From contig MGMF01000014.1 in the NCBI GenBank assembly GCA_001796335.1, positions 133,982 through 197,981 of the forward strand: a DNA stretch of 64,000 nucleotides, given 5' to 3'. Below are positions 26,588 to 35,688 of the stretch, one piece after another. A model generated the notes under the pieces. The model was not told the DNA's origin, made no database searches, and worked only from the letters and a program-made list of their open reading frames with translations. Origin of the DNA: Chloroflexi bacterium GWB2_49_20 (GTDB lineage: Bacteria; Chloroflexota; Anaerolineae; Anaerolineales; Villigracilaceae). Each line of letters begins with the position of its first letter. Within the stretch, counting starts at the first letter, position 1. Position numbers and translations under genes: made by a program.

Positions 26588-27361
26588 TCACCCGATCAAC
26601 ACCGAACGCATAGAGACGGAACCTCCCCAGATCTTCTCGGTAAAAAACTGAACCGGTTCACCTGGTTCTTTTAGTCCCAGGACATATAAAAGCGGTTCAT
26701 AGTGCTCGGCTGAATTCACAGCCAGGTGCGCCGGCCTGCCATAAGTTTCATAGTGAATGATGGGTTCGTGGTCATCCTGCAGAATCCAATCTTTCACCCT
26801 GGCATCGTAATCCTGTGCCCAATCAAAGGCGATATCTTTCCATACCACCAGCCCCAGGTTGTGCACGATGTTACCGCTGCCAATGATCAGAACTCCCTGC
26901 CTACGCAAGGGTTTCAGTTCCTGCCCCAGGTCATAGTGGAATTGGGCCGATTGGGTTCGATCCAGGCTGAGCTGCAGCACAGGAATATTCGCCTGCGGAA
27001 ACATGCGCTTCAACACCGACCAGGTGCCATGATCCAATCCCCAATTCTGATCGGGTTGAATATCAATGGATTTGACCGTCGAACGGATATCTTCTGCCAA
27101 CTCCGGCGACCCGGGAGCAGGATATTGCAGGGCAAAGAGTTCAGGGGGAAACCCGTAAAAATCATGGATGGTTTTCGGCTGTGGCATGGCTGTCACCTCC
27201 GTGCCAATGGTCTCCCAATGGGCGGATATACACAAAATTGCCCGTGGAACCAATAAACTGGCGCCCACCTGGGTCCAGGCCTGGCTGAATTCATTATCTT
27301 CGAAGGCATTCATCGGGTTGCCATGACCCACGAACATCACGGGCATGCGGGTATTTTGCAT
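26588..27361 (-). CDS. Class III extradiol dioxygenase-like protein (4,5-DOPA dioxygenase/YgiD family)
   Basis: The protein has 257 residues, usual for YgiD. Family marks are VGHGNPMNA near the N-terminus, the metal-binding SAHWET, HDFYGFPPELF and the GSGNIVHNLG segment. Members bind a divalent metal, Fe(II) or Zn(II), and open catechol rings such as DOPA in plants; the bacterial substrate is uncertain. Start supported by AGGAG. It lies seven bases after an M1 peptidase gene, in a run headed by a Zn/Mn importer. Confidence 0.9.
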   Translation of the reverse strand: MQNTRMPVMFVGHGNPMNAFEDNEFSQAWTQVGASLLVPRAILCISAHWETIGTEVTAMPQPKTIHDFYGFPPELFALQYPAPGSPELAEDIRSTVKSIDIQPDQNWGLDHGTWSVLKRMFPQANIPVLQLSLDRTQSAQFHYDLGQELKPLRRQGVLIIGSGNIVHNLGLVVWKDIAFDWAQDYDARVKDWILQDDHEPIIHYETYGRPAHLAVNSAEHYEPLLYVLGLKEPGEPVQFFTEKIWGGSVSMRSVLIG

Positions 27362-27368
27362 ATTTCTC

Positions 27369-28928
27369 CTAATGCGGGTTCTGAAAATATGTGGCTACAA
27401 TATCACTGATATCCGCTGAAGAATGAGAGTACAGTATCCTGAAAAAATCATCGGCTGTGGCTATTTTATGTCCCATTTGGGTCGCATAATCCCTAATAAA
27501 CGCAAAGAAAACTTCATCCCCCACGCGCGTGCGCACATTCTCCATGAACTTGGCACCACGCAGATAGACCGCATCGGTATATGGGCGGAACATGCCTCCC
27601 TGGTAGATGCTGATATCAATCTTTCCGGTGGGTTGGAAATCGTTCACCCGAAAATTCCACCAAACTCCGTCCACACCAGGGCTGAAGCGCTCATAGAATA
27701 TTCTTTCGCTGTAAGTAGCCAGGGCTTCATCCAACCAGGGTTCCATAGCCTGGTCATTTCCCACCAACCCAAACCACCATTGATGGGCGGCCTCATGAAT
27801 CCCGATCATGATCAGGTTATTGAGCAGGGTGCCGTCAAAGTCATCATAAAAACTGCGACTCAGGTAGAACAGGCCATCATATTCCATGCCGTCCGGATAG
27901 AAAGTTTCCACAATACTAAGTGTCTTATATGGATACGGGGCATATACATCACTGAACACTCCGATGGCCTCCACAGTCGCATTTAGTATGGCCTCACCAG
28001 CCTTCTTATTTCCCTCGGCATAATAACTGGTTACAGTAACGTCCCCCACAGTGGCGCTGGAAGTCACATACCCGTTGCTGGCAGAAAACACAAAAGTGCG
28101 TGCACCGCTTAACCTGTAGCGTATTCCATTCCCAACAAGTTCAGCTGGAGCGTTGGCGGCTATACTCAAATCGGTGCTGCCATTCGATTGCAGGATAGTG
28201 ACATCGAAATCAACCGAATCCATGACCAGGTGCTCACCCACACTGGCGGGTTCGTAAAGCAGCCAACCGGTACCGGATACATGAGGCACAATAAAAGGAT
28301 ACCAATCCACCACATTGATCTGCCAGTTGTTGTAACCAAAGATCTGATCGGCACCATTCCAGGGCAAATACAGATCGTAGTCCAATTTCAAGTTGAGAGA
28401 ATCTCCAACAGCCAGTGGATTCGCCAGGATCACCTCCATGCGTCCGTCCACCAGGCTGTAATCATTCGTCTCCAGCCCATCCACACTCAATTGATTCAAC
28501 CGAAAAACACCCATCCAACGATTGGGTTCAACCGCCAGAACCAGGGTGTTCAATTGTTCGCCTGTCTGGTTTGGATATTGGATGGTTTCGTCAATTGCCA
28601 GCTGATGATTGGCATAATCCAGGTCCACCAGGAAGATATAGCTGGCCTGGTCGGTTTCAGCCGCGGGCATCCGGGTGGGTGGCAGCGGGGTGTATGTAGG
28701 CAAAGGAGTGGAGGTTGGCAAAGGAGTAGGAGTTTTGGTGGGCAGCGGAGTTGGCAGAGGTGTATTCGCAACCGGCTGAAATGGTGTTGGCGTGGAGGTG
28801 CTGTACAGGTCCAGGGCGACGGTCGAATCCAGAGATGTGGGTGGAGCTTGTACCGGTGCTGCACATCCGCTGACCACGAATAGGATCAATAGCGCCTGTA
28901 AGAATTTACGACTGCGTTCAGGGATCAT
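27369..28928 (-). CDS. M1-like zinc metallopeptidase lipoprotein, second of two tandem paralogs
   Basis: The protein has 519 residues. The N-terminus is a lipoprotein signal ending VVSGC (Cys about 22), followed by a Thr/Pro-rich spacer (residues 45-85). The peptidase domain has HEAAHQWWFGL, an HExxH zinc site with downstream DEALATYSE supplying the third ligand, as in the M1/gluzincin group. Most of the usual M1 N-terminal beta-domain is kept. It would be tethered to the outer face of the membrane. It is a paralog of the preceding gene, 15 bp away, with closely matching motif spacing. Confidence 0.88.
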   Translation of the reverse strand: MIPERSRKFLQALLILFVVSGCAAPVQAPPTSLDSTVALDLYSTSTPTPFQPVANTPLPTPLPTKTPTPLPTSTPLPTYTPLPPTRMPAAETDQASYIFLVDLDYANHQLAIDETIQYPNQTGEQLNTLVLAVEPNRWMGVFRLNQLSVDGLETNDYSLVDGRMEVILANPLAVGDSLNLKLDYDLYLPWNGADQIFGYNNWQINVVDWYPFIVPHVSGTGWLLYEPASVGEHLVMDSVDFDVTILQSNGSTDLSIAANAPAELVGNGIRYRLSGARTFVFSASNGYVTSSATVGDVTVTSYYAEGNKKAGEAILNATVEAIGVFSDVYAPYPYKTLSIVETFYPDGMEYDGLFYLSRSFYDDFDGTLLNNLIMIGIHEAAHQWWFGLVGNDQAMEPWLDEALATYSERIFYERFSPGVDGVWWNFRVNDFQPTGKIDISIYQGGMFRPYTDAVYLRGAKFMENVRTRVGDEVFFAFIRDYATQMGHKIATADDFFRILYSHSSADISDIVATYFQNPH

Positions 28929-28943
28929 GGTTGAGTTTCCGGA

Positions 28944-30434
28944 TCAGTGTGCTTCTCTAAAAAATTCCTGGATGATGTTTGTCAGATCGGCATCGCTACT
29001 CTGGTGGAGGAACGTGAAGAAATCCTGGGTGCTGGCGCGGCGATGTGCAAATTGTGTGGCAAAGTCCTTCAAAAATGCCAGAAAAGCCTGGTCTCCAATG
29101 AGGTCACGCACAGCCTGCAAAAACATCGCCCCGCGCTTATACACGGACTCAGTATAATAACAATTGTAGTCGTAAAATCCATAAATGCTGATATCCACCG
29201 GGCAATTCTTGTTTTCGTCCGGGGTGATGCGCGCCAGGTACCACCACTCGCCTTTTTCAGGGCTGAAAGATTCGTTGAATAGCCTCTCGGAGTAGGTGCT
29301 TAAACCTTCGTCCAACCAGGGTTCATTGGCCTGATCTGTACCTACCAGGCTAAACCACCACTGGTGGGCTGTTTCATGGGCAGCAATAGTGGGCAGAAAA
29401 TCTGTGTCAGCACCGCTGTAACCGAAATACAACCGTCGTTCCAAAAAATAAAGACCGTCATATTCCATGCTGAAATCAGTCTCTTCCTGTACTATGCTCA
29501 AAGTGGAGTGTGGATAGGTTCCAAAGTCCTGGCTGAAAATTTGCAGAGCACGCACGGTGGCATCCAGGGCGGCCTGCCCACCCAGTGCATTGCCTGCGTA
29601 ATAATAGCTTATCACAGTCACCCCATCCACATCCTGGCTTTTAACCAAATAATCCGGGCTGAATGAAAGCGCAAAACTACGTCCTTTATCGAGCAGGAAG
29701 CGTTTACCATCGCTGATTGGCGTCTCCGCTCCGCTGGCGGCCACCACCGGGGCAGTCTCGCCGGCAAAACGGACAGTCACATCAAAGCTGGCGCTGTCGT
29801 ATACCAGATGTTCGCCATAAGTAGCCGGATCATTCAACAACCAGCCCTGCCCAGGGACATATGGAACCACAAACGGGTACCAGTCCACCAGGTTCAACTG
29901 GCGGGAAGTATATCCAAACACCTGGGTTCGAATGATGGCAGCCTGATTGTTTACATTTATCTGGGGAATGGCAAGTGTAAATGAAATCGAAATGGTGATT
30001 ATTTCCAAGGGAGCCAGTACTTGGGTAAGCTCCAGTTTTTGCCCATCCAGCACAAATGCTGTACTGACCTGACCATTGACCCGAATTTCTTTCAATGTGA
30101 AACAATCTGCCCACAGATTGGGTTCCACCGCCAGGACCAGGTTGGATAATTCCTGCCCGCTCTGGTTCTGATATTTAATGGTCTCATCCACGCTGGCTTG
30201 TTTCTGTCCATAATCCAGTGCCAGCTTGATGACATATTCGGGGTTTTCCATGGTTGGAGCTGGTGTTACTGTGACAGTCGCCTGGGGAATGTTGGAAGCT
30301 GAAATAGTGGGAGTATCAGCATCCGGCAATGACGTCATGGTTTGCTGCGACTTGCCACAACTGCCCAGCGCCAGGGAAAGGACAACTGCAATAATTACAA
30401 AATTCCTGGAGCGCATAAAACCCATATTCTTCAC
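28944..30434 (-). CDS. M1-like zinc metallopeptidase lipoprotein, first of two tandem paralogs
   Basis: The protein has 496 residues. The signal peptide ends LALGSC, a lipobox. The zinc site is HETAHQWWFSL with DEGLSTYSE downstream. Phrases such as GYTSRQLNLVDWYPFVVPYVPG and QANEPWLDE are shared with the next gene, showing duplication. Start may be the GTG at 30434 or the ATG at 30425; GGAG lies upstream of both. It follows the metal permease gene by eight bases, so it is co-transcribed with a metal importer that could supply its zinc (inference). Confidence 0.88.
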   Translation of the reverse strand: MKNMGFMRSRNFVIIAVVLSLALGSCGKSQQTMTSLPDADTPTISASNIPQATVTVTPAPTMENPEYVIKLALDYGQKQASVDETIKYQNQSGQELSNLVLAVEPNLWADCFTLKEIRVNGQVSTAFVLDGQKLELTQVLAPLEIITISISFTLAIPQINVNNQAAIIRTQVFGYTSRQLNLVDWYPFVVPYVPGQGWLLNDPATYGEHLVYDSASFDVTVRFAGETAPVVAASGAETPISDGKRFLLDKGRSFALSFSPDYLVKSQDVDGVTVISYYYAGNALGGQAALDATVRALQIFSQDFGTYPHSTLSIVQEETDFSMEYDGLYFLERRLYFGYSGADTDFLPTIAAHETAHQWWFSLVGTDQANEPWLDEGLSTYSERLFNESFSPEKGEWWYLARITPDENKNCPVDISIYGFYDYNCYYTESVYKRGAMFLQAVRDLIGDQAFLAFLKDFATQFAHRRASTQDFFTFLHQSSDADLTNIIQEFFREAH

Positions 30435-30442
30435 AACCCAGA

Positions 30443-31273
30443 TCAGCTCCTGCGGCGTAACAATCCCTGAAGTGGATTGAACAGGAACACCACCAGGAAA
30501 ATAACTGTTGCTGTCAATACAATGGCAGAACCGGAGACGATATTCAAATAAAAACTCAGGTACAGGCCGATCAGGCTGGAGCAGGCGCCAATCAGGGCGG
30601 AGACAAGCATCATCGGCAGCAGGCGGCGGGTTAACAAGTAAGCCGCGGCAGCCGGTGTTACCAGCATGGCAACCGAAAGCCCCACCCCCACTGTTTGCAG
30701 TGAGACCACCACGGTTACAGCCAAAAGTAGCAGCATCAAATTTCGCAGGAATTCAGCCGGCAGGCGCAAAGTGGCAGCCAGTACCGAATCAAATGAAATC
30801 ACCATGAATTGTTTAAAGTTGATGGCTACCACCAACAAAACACAAAATCCCAGCCCGGCTGTCATCCAAAGATCACCTGTGCTGACACCCAGAACATTGC
30901 CAAATAGAATATGGGAGAGGTCCACAGCATAGGTCTGGATCGAGCTGATCAGAGCGACGCCAAGAGCCAGTGCTGCCGCAAACAGGATGCCAATGGCAGT
31001 ATCCTCCTTGACCATGCCCCCCCGGGAGAACAATCCGATTCCCAGTGCAATCACAACCGAGGCAACCAGGGCGCCCACCAGCAAGTTGCCATGCAGCAGG
31101 TAAGCAATGGCCACACCTGGCAGGATGGCATGCGCCATGGCATCACCCAGGAAAGCCATACCGCGGATGACGACATAAGTGCCCATGATGGCGCATAAAA
31201 CGCCTACCAATACGGCAGCCAGCAAACCGCGCACCATGAAAGCATATTGCAAAGGTTCAAGCAACCAGTTCAT
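30443..31273 (-). CDS. Metal (Zn/Mn) ABC transporter permease, ZnuB/MntB family
   Basis: The protein has 276 residues and about eight TM helices. The family signature FLGDAMAHAILPGVAIAYLL lies near residue 45, and the helix with LRLPAEFLRNLMLLLLAVTVV matches ABC-3 permeases. Its ATG overlaps the stop of the ATPase gene by four bases (ATGA), showing translational coupling. Metal choice (Zn or Mn) cannot be read from the permease. Confidence 0.94.
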   Translation of the reverse strand: MNWLLEPLQYAFMVRGLLAAVLVGVLCAIMGTYVVIRGMAFLGDAMAHAILPGVAIAYLLHGNLLVGALVASVVIALGIGLFSRGGMVKEDTAIGILFAAALALGVALISSIQTYAVDLSHILFGNVLGVSTGDLWMTAGLGFCVLLVVAINFKQFMVISFDSVLAATLRLPAEFLRNLMLLLLAVTVVVSLQTVGVGLSVAMLVTPAAAAYLLTRRLLPMMLVSALIGACSSLIGLYLSFYLNIVSGSAIVLTATVIFLVVFLFNPLQGLLRRRS

Positions 31274-32091
31274 TCAGCCTCCCTGGATGAGCCGTGAACA
31301 TGATCATCTTCTGGTGGACAGCAATCATCCACCAATACTGCTCCATCCGCCAGCTTAAGCACATGCGTGCCGAATGCCTGTCGCAGGTATTCCGGGGTAA
31401 GTACCTCCTGGGGGGTTCCGTAAGCCAGCAGGCGTTTGTTTAAAAGCAGGATGGAATCAAAGCGTGAGGCAGCCAATGTCAAATCATGAGTCGAGATCAA
31501 TACGGTCACATTCTGTTGACGCAAGTGATCCAGAAGTTGCAGGGTTGCTTCCTGTGTGGTGGAATCCACACCGGTAAAAGGCTCATCCATCAGGAATATA
31601 TGCGGTTGTTGTGCCAGAGCTCGCGCCAGAAAGACCCGCTGCTGCTGTCCGCCTGAAAGGTCCCTGATCGAGCGATTGGCAAGTTCGGTAATTCCCATTT
31701 GCAGCATACTTGTACGCACAACTTCACGGTCAGCGCGACCGGGTGTCTGCAGCCATCTCATCTGTCCGTAACGCCCCATCATGACCACATCCGCAACTGT
31801 GACCGGAAAACGCCAATCCACCTCGCTCCGTTGTGGAACATAAGCCACGCAGTCCAGGTGGTGACCCAATGGCATTTCGTGGATGAAGATCTGCCCTGAA
31901 CGCAAAGGCAATAGCCCGACCAGCGCCTTAAACAGCGTGGATTTCCCTGCGCCGTTCGGACCGACCACCGCCACGCGTGCCCCATGCGGGATCTGAAAAG
32001 TGACATCCTGCAAAACGGGTGCGCCGTTATAGCCTACACTGATACTTTCAATTTCCAGACGGGCAGGTTCTTGGGGGGAGATTTTTTCCAT
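31270..32091 (-). CDS. Metal (Zn/Mn) ABC transporter ATP-binding protein
   Basis: The protein has 273 residues from the ATG at 32091. Walker A GPNGAGKST, signature LSGGQQQRV, Walker B IFLMDEPFTGVD and the H-loop THD are all present. The C-terminal tail DDCCPPEDDHVHG is Cys/His/Asp-rich and could bind metal. Neither the ATG nor an upstream TTG at 32115 has a ribosome-binding site, so the start is uncertain. The upstream leader is occupied by a TCTCAATAA-type repeat. Confidence 0.94.
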   Translation of the reverse strand: MEKISPQEPARLEIESISVGYNGAPVLQDVTFQIPHGARVAVVGPNGAGKSTLFKALVGLLPLRSGQIFIHEMPLGHHLDCVAYVPQRSEVDWRFPVTVADVVMMGRYGQMRWLQTPGRADREVVRTSMLQMGITELANRSIRDLSGGQQQRVFLARALAQQPHIFLMDEPFTGVDSTTQEATLQLLDHLRQQNVTVLISTHDLTLAASRFDSILLLNKRLLAYGTPQEVLTPEYLRQAFGTHVLKLADGAVLVDDCCPPEDDHVHGSSREAE

Positions 32092-32106
32092 GGCTTTTAT
32101 ATGATA

Positions 32107-32170
32107 TTTTTTCAATAAATCGGGTGAATTTTAGGGCGTGCGCCAACAATTCAATTTATTAAGAAGTTAT
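32107..32170. repeat. TCTCAATAA-type palindromic repeat, copy 2
   Basis: It starts TTTTCAATAAATCGGG and ends TTTATTAAGAAGTTAT, with a small GGCG/CGCC core. It matches the ends of the copies at 11426, 43721 and 58653. It lies between the metal-binding protein gene and the ATPase gene. Confidence 0.6.
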
Positions 32171-32179
32171 ATTCTGTCT

Positions 32180-33088
32180 TTATTTCAAGGCATTCACAAT
32201 TTGATTGACATTGTACTTCATCATGTCAATATAAGTGGGAGCCGGCCCGTTTGCATCTGAAATGGATTCTGTGTGCAGGTCTGTCACTATTATTGCGCTG
32301 GTTTCACCTGCAATTTGACCGGCCAGGTTGAGATTGGCACCGGTTTCCATAAAAATGGCGCGCACATCACTGGCACGGATCCGGTCGATCAGGCTGATCA
32401 ACTGACGGGCAGTGGGAACAGATTCACTGCTAACGCTGGGGATGATGGTGCCAACCACCGTAAAGCCGTAGCGGTCTGCAAAATAACCCAGACTTTCATG
32501 GTTGGTGACCAGTTGGCGCTGATCGGGGGGAATTTGGGCGACCTGCTTCTTGATCCAGACATCCAGGGCCTGCAGCTCCACCATATAGGCTGCAGCATTT
32601 TCTGTGTACACCTGGCTACCCTGTGGGTCCGCCTGGATCAACCCATCCCGGGTGTTTTCCACATATTTGATCACGTTGTTGGGATCCAACCAGAAATGCG
32701 GATCCCCCTCCGGGTGCTCACCAGTTAGGTCGGGCCGGGGAGTTAACCCCGCCGAAGCCGTGATCACCAACCTTGACCCTCCGGCATTGTCCAGGAGGGG
32801 TGCAATAAAAGCCTCAATACCCCCGCCATTAATGACGAGCACATCACTCTTGGAGACTTTGATGATATCGCGCGGTGCAGGTTGATAACTGTGAGGGTCC
32901 AGGTTGAGCGGCAGCAGGCTGTCTACTATCAACCGATCACCCGCCACATTGCGCACAATATCCGCCAGGTAGGTTTCAACCGCCAGTACCCTCGGCAGGC
33001 CAGGTGAGGGTGTTGTGCTTTGAAGAGGCTGCGCCGAACAGGCAGCCAGCAGGCTGAGCGCCAGGATTACGATCCTTTTTCTAACCAA
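32180..33088 (-). CDS. Metal (Zn/Mn) ABC transporter substrate-binding lipoprotein
   Basis: The protein has 302 residues. The N-terminal signal ends LLAAC, a lipobox. Likely metal ligands are His in LDPHSYQP, His in DPHFWLDPNN and the C-terminal Glu/Asp region around FMETGAN and VTDLHTES. The His-rich loop of many ZnuA proteins is replaced by the short GEHPEGDPH, so zinc versus manganese is open. It is the first gene of an operon running down to 26060. A hairpin lies in its leader at 33124-33154. Confidence 0.93.
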   Translation of the reverse strand: MVRKRIVILALSLLAACSAQPLQSTTPSPGLPRVLAVETYLADIVRNVAGDRLIVDSLLPLNLDPHSYQPAPRDIIKVSKSDVLVINGGGIEAFIAPLLDNAGGSRLVITASAGLTPRPDLTGEHPEGDPHFWLDPNNVIKYVENTRDGLIQADPQGSQVYTENAAAYMVELQALDVWIKKQVAQIPPDQRQLVTNHESLGYFADRYGFTVVGTIIPSVSSESVPTARQLISLIDRIRASDVRAIFMETGANLNLAGQIAGETSAIIVTDLHTESISDANGPAPTYIDMMKYNVNQIVNALK

Positions 33089-33123
33089 GAATACTCCTCT
33101 ATTTTTCCCTGGACAGATAATAG

Positions 33124-33154
33124 CCCTGGGGTTAATCCTTATTTTACCCCAGGG
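33124..33154. other. Hairpin in the region between the metal-binding protein gene and trmD
   Basis: CCCTGGGGT pairs with ACCCCAGGG over a 13-base AT-rich loop. It lies about 36 bases upstream of the metal-binding protein start, so it may fold in the 5' leader of the metal operon. No Fur/Zur or MntR box is evident. Confidence 0.5.
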
Positions 33155-33371
33155 TTGGTTAAGAAACAGAAGGCGGTAGCCCCCGCTTATTTATTAATGA
33201 ATGACTTTACGGTAATAAGACTTTAGCACGATCCCCAAATAGCGGGGACACGAGTCGCCAAGTCACGAAGCTTTATTATTATCAGGGAATCCTGGTACCT
33301 CGCAATATTTCCATAACTAAAATTGCTATTTTTTATCTTGCCAATCCCCCTGATTATGCTAGAATGAACCC

Positions 33372-34121
33372 ATGCGTTTTGATGTTTTCACGCTCCTTCC
33401 CGAAGTATTCCCCTCTTATTTGGACAGTAGCATCCTGAATCGTGCCCGCCAGCGCGGCTTGCTGGATGTTCGGGTTCACAACATCCGCGACTGGACACTC
33501 GATCGCCACCATGTCACCGACGACCTGCCTTACGGTGGCGGTGGCGGCATGGTCATGAAGGTCGAACCCATGTTTGCTGCGGTGGAATCTATTTTGGGAA
33601 CGCCCCCGGCCTGTCCGGTCATCATGCTCACCCCTCAGGGACGCGTTTTCAACCAGAAAGTGGCGGACGAACTCTCAACCCAACCACACCTGGCATTGAT
33701 CTGCGGACGGTATGAAGGCATAGATGAACGCATCCGCACACACTTGATCAGCGACGAGATCTCCATTGGTGATTTCGTGCTAACCGGCGGCGAACTGCCC
33801 GCCCTGATCCTGATCGATGCGCTGGCACGCCTGGTGCCGGGCGTTCTGGGTGACCCGGATGGCGCTGCCGACGACTCGCATGCTTCGGGTCTGTTGGAAT
33901 ACCCACACTACACGCGACCACCTGAATTCCGCGGCTGGCAAGTACCAGAGATCCTGCTCTCGGGGGACCATGCCAAAATCGCCCGCTGGCGGCGGGAACA
34001 ATCTTTACTGCGTACCCGGCTACGCCGCCCCGACATGCTCGAAAAGGCAGACTTGTCTGAAACCGACCACAAATTCCTGGAGAAAATCAGCAAAGAAAAA
34101 CCCTCTGATCAGATTATTTAG
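33372..34121 (+). CDS. trmD: tRNA (guanine-37-N1)-methyltransferase
   Basis: The protein has 249 residues. TrmD methylates G37 next to the anticodon and prevents frameshifts. The N-terminus [13 protein letters not shown] and the SPOUT trefoil-knot segments [28 protein letters not shown] and [20 protein letters not shown] are diagnostic. It is not with rpsP-rimM-rplS here. There is no ribosome-binding site before the ATG; the sequence just upstream is TATGCTAGAATGAACCC, so a very short or absent leader is possible. Confidence 0.97.
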   Translation: MRFDVFTLLPEVFPSYLDSSILNRARQRGLLDVRVHNIRDWTLDRHHVTDDLPYGGGGGMVMKVEPMFAAVESILGTPPACPVIMLTPQGRVFNQKVADELSTQPHLALICGRYEGIDERIRTHLISDEISIGDFVLTGGELPALILIDALARLVPGVLGDPDGAADDSHASGLLEYPHYTRPPEFRGWQVPEILLSGDHAKIARWRREQSLLRTRLRRPDMLEKADLSETDHKFLEKISKEKPSDQII

Positions 34122-34223
34122 AAATCCAGCTTGGCATGATGAATCCATCAACGAAGCTCGGAGTTCTATAAAGAAAAAGTAATTTCATTTTAATCATCTT
34201 ACACTTTCAAGAGGAGATGTACC

Positions 34224-35483
34224 ATGAAATTTAGATACGGCAAGATCTTCCTGCTCGGTTTTGGCTTTTTTGGCGTAAGTGTAATCTGGGGTGTGTACAA
34301 TGCCTTCGTGCCCATCTTTTTGGCCGATAAGTTTCACCTTGCACCAGCCTGGATCGGTTTTTTTATGACGCTCGATAATATTGCCGCACTCTTCATTCAA
34401 CCTCCAGTGGGAGCCTGGTCAGACAAACTCCGCACACCTATGGGCAGACGCATGCCATTCATCCTGATTGGAGCCCCGATCGGCGCTCTGGTCTTTGGCA
34501 TCATTCCAGTGGCAGCGGTCCTGCCCCTGTTCGTGGCTTGCACAAGCACGTTGTTGTTGAGCATGGCCTTCTGGCGCACACCGGTGGTGGCTCTCATGCC
34601 AGACATCACCCCATCGCAATATCGTTCGCAGGCCAACGGCATCATCAACTTCATGGGCGGACTGGGTGCGATCATCTCCTTCATCGGTGGTGGCGCCCTC
34701 TACAAAATGAACCCGGCTTTCCCTTTCTGGATGGGTTCAGGCCTGGTCATCCTGGCTGCCCTGTTGGTGCTGTTTTTCATCCGCGAACCCAAAGAATATG
34801 GTGAAACCGAAAAGCAGCCTGGCATGTTGGAAAGCCTGATGGAAGTGTTGCGGGACAAGGAAAAAAGTGCCATCCGTTTGTTCCTGGCCATCTTTTTCTG
34901 GTTCCTGGGTTACACTGCCATTGAAGCCTTTTTTACGCTGTATGCCAAGTACCATCTCGGACTAAATGAGGCGGATGGCAGCCGCCTGCTTGGCCACTTA
35001 TCCCTGTTCTTTGTACTCTTTGCACTGGTTTCAGGTGTGATTGGAGCCAGGATCGGCCGGCGTGTGACCATAATGATAGGCATCTTCCTGCTGGGTGGAT
35101 TGATCGGAGCCATGTATTTCCTGCCTCCTGCCACGCTGACCATTGTCCTGACCAAACTGCCGGTGTTGGGTACCATCCCGGTCATCAGCCTGTTCCTGAT
35201 GGCTGCCGGTATCGCCTGGTCCTTGATCAACATCAATTCCCTGCCCATGGTGGTTGACATGACCACCACTGCCCGCCTGGGTACATACACAGGCATGTAT
35301 TACCTGTTCTCCACTTTGTCAGCCATCGTCGGTCCAAACGTTAACGGTTGGATGATTCAATTAACAAATAACAACTACAATGCCGTCATGCTGATCTCGC
35401 CGTTCTTTATGCTGGTGGCTTTCCTGCTCATGATTGGCGTCCACCGCGGTGAGGCCAGCACAGCTCCTGCCCTGGTTGGATAG
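34224..35483 (+). CDS. MFS transporter (SLC45/sugar-cation symporter-like), first of two
   Basis: The protein has 419 residues and about 12 TM helices. The loop 2-3 motif appears as PPVGAWSDKLRTPMGRRMPFILIGAP, which is characteristic of the SLC45/sucrose-transporter-like and GPH-like MFS branch. The N-terminal GFGFFGVSVIWGVYNAF helix also fits. Substrate unknown, perhaps a sugar. Start supported by GAGGAG. A clear terminator follows, so its transcript is separate from the paralog downstream. Confidence 0.85.
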   Translation: MKFRYGKIFLLGFGFFGVSVIWGVYNAFVPIFLADKFHLAPAWIGFFMTLDNIAALFIQPPVGAWSDKLRTPMGRRMPFILIGAPIGALVFGIIPVAAVLPLFVACTSTLLLSMAFWRTPVVALMPDITPSQYRSQANGIINFMGGLGAIISFIGGGALYKMNPAFPFWMGSGLVILAALLVLFFIREPKEYGETEKQPGMLESLMEVLRDKEKSAIRLFLAIFFWFLGYTAIEAFFTLYAKYHLGLNEADGSRLLGHLSLFFVLFALVSGVIGARIGRRVTIMIGIFLLGGLIGAMYFLPPATLTIVLTKLPVLGTIPVISLFLMAAGIAWSLININSLPMVVDMTTTARLGTYTGMYYLFSTLSAIVGPNVNGWMIQLTNNNYNAVMLISPFFMLVAFLLMIGVHRGEASTAPALVG

Positions 35484-35507
35484 AAGTCCATCCTATTAAT
35501 CAAAAAG

Positions 35508-35541
35508 GCACTCCTGGAAATCTCTTATCAGGAGTGCTTTT
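35508..35541 (+). terminator. Rho-independent terminator between two MFS genes
   Basis: GCACTCCTG pairs with CAGGAGTGC over a 12-base loop, followed by TTTT. Confidence 0.88.
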
Positions 35542-35688
35542 ACTACTTCTTGCATAATCAATTGAATTTATTGTTGATATATATCTCACAAATGATTGAA
35601 ATATTATTACGCAGTACTCCGTAAACTTCCCGTTCAGCAATTAATCTTTCCATAAGCCGGAAAATTCATACCAACATTTTATGGAGAT

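Noticed and set aside
33089-33371. Zur/MntR operator upstream of the metal importer
   Set aside because: Only a G/C-rich hairpin was seen; no palindrome of the known Fur-family or MntR types could be found by eye.
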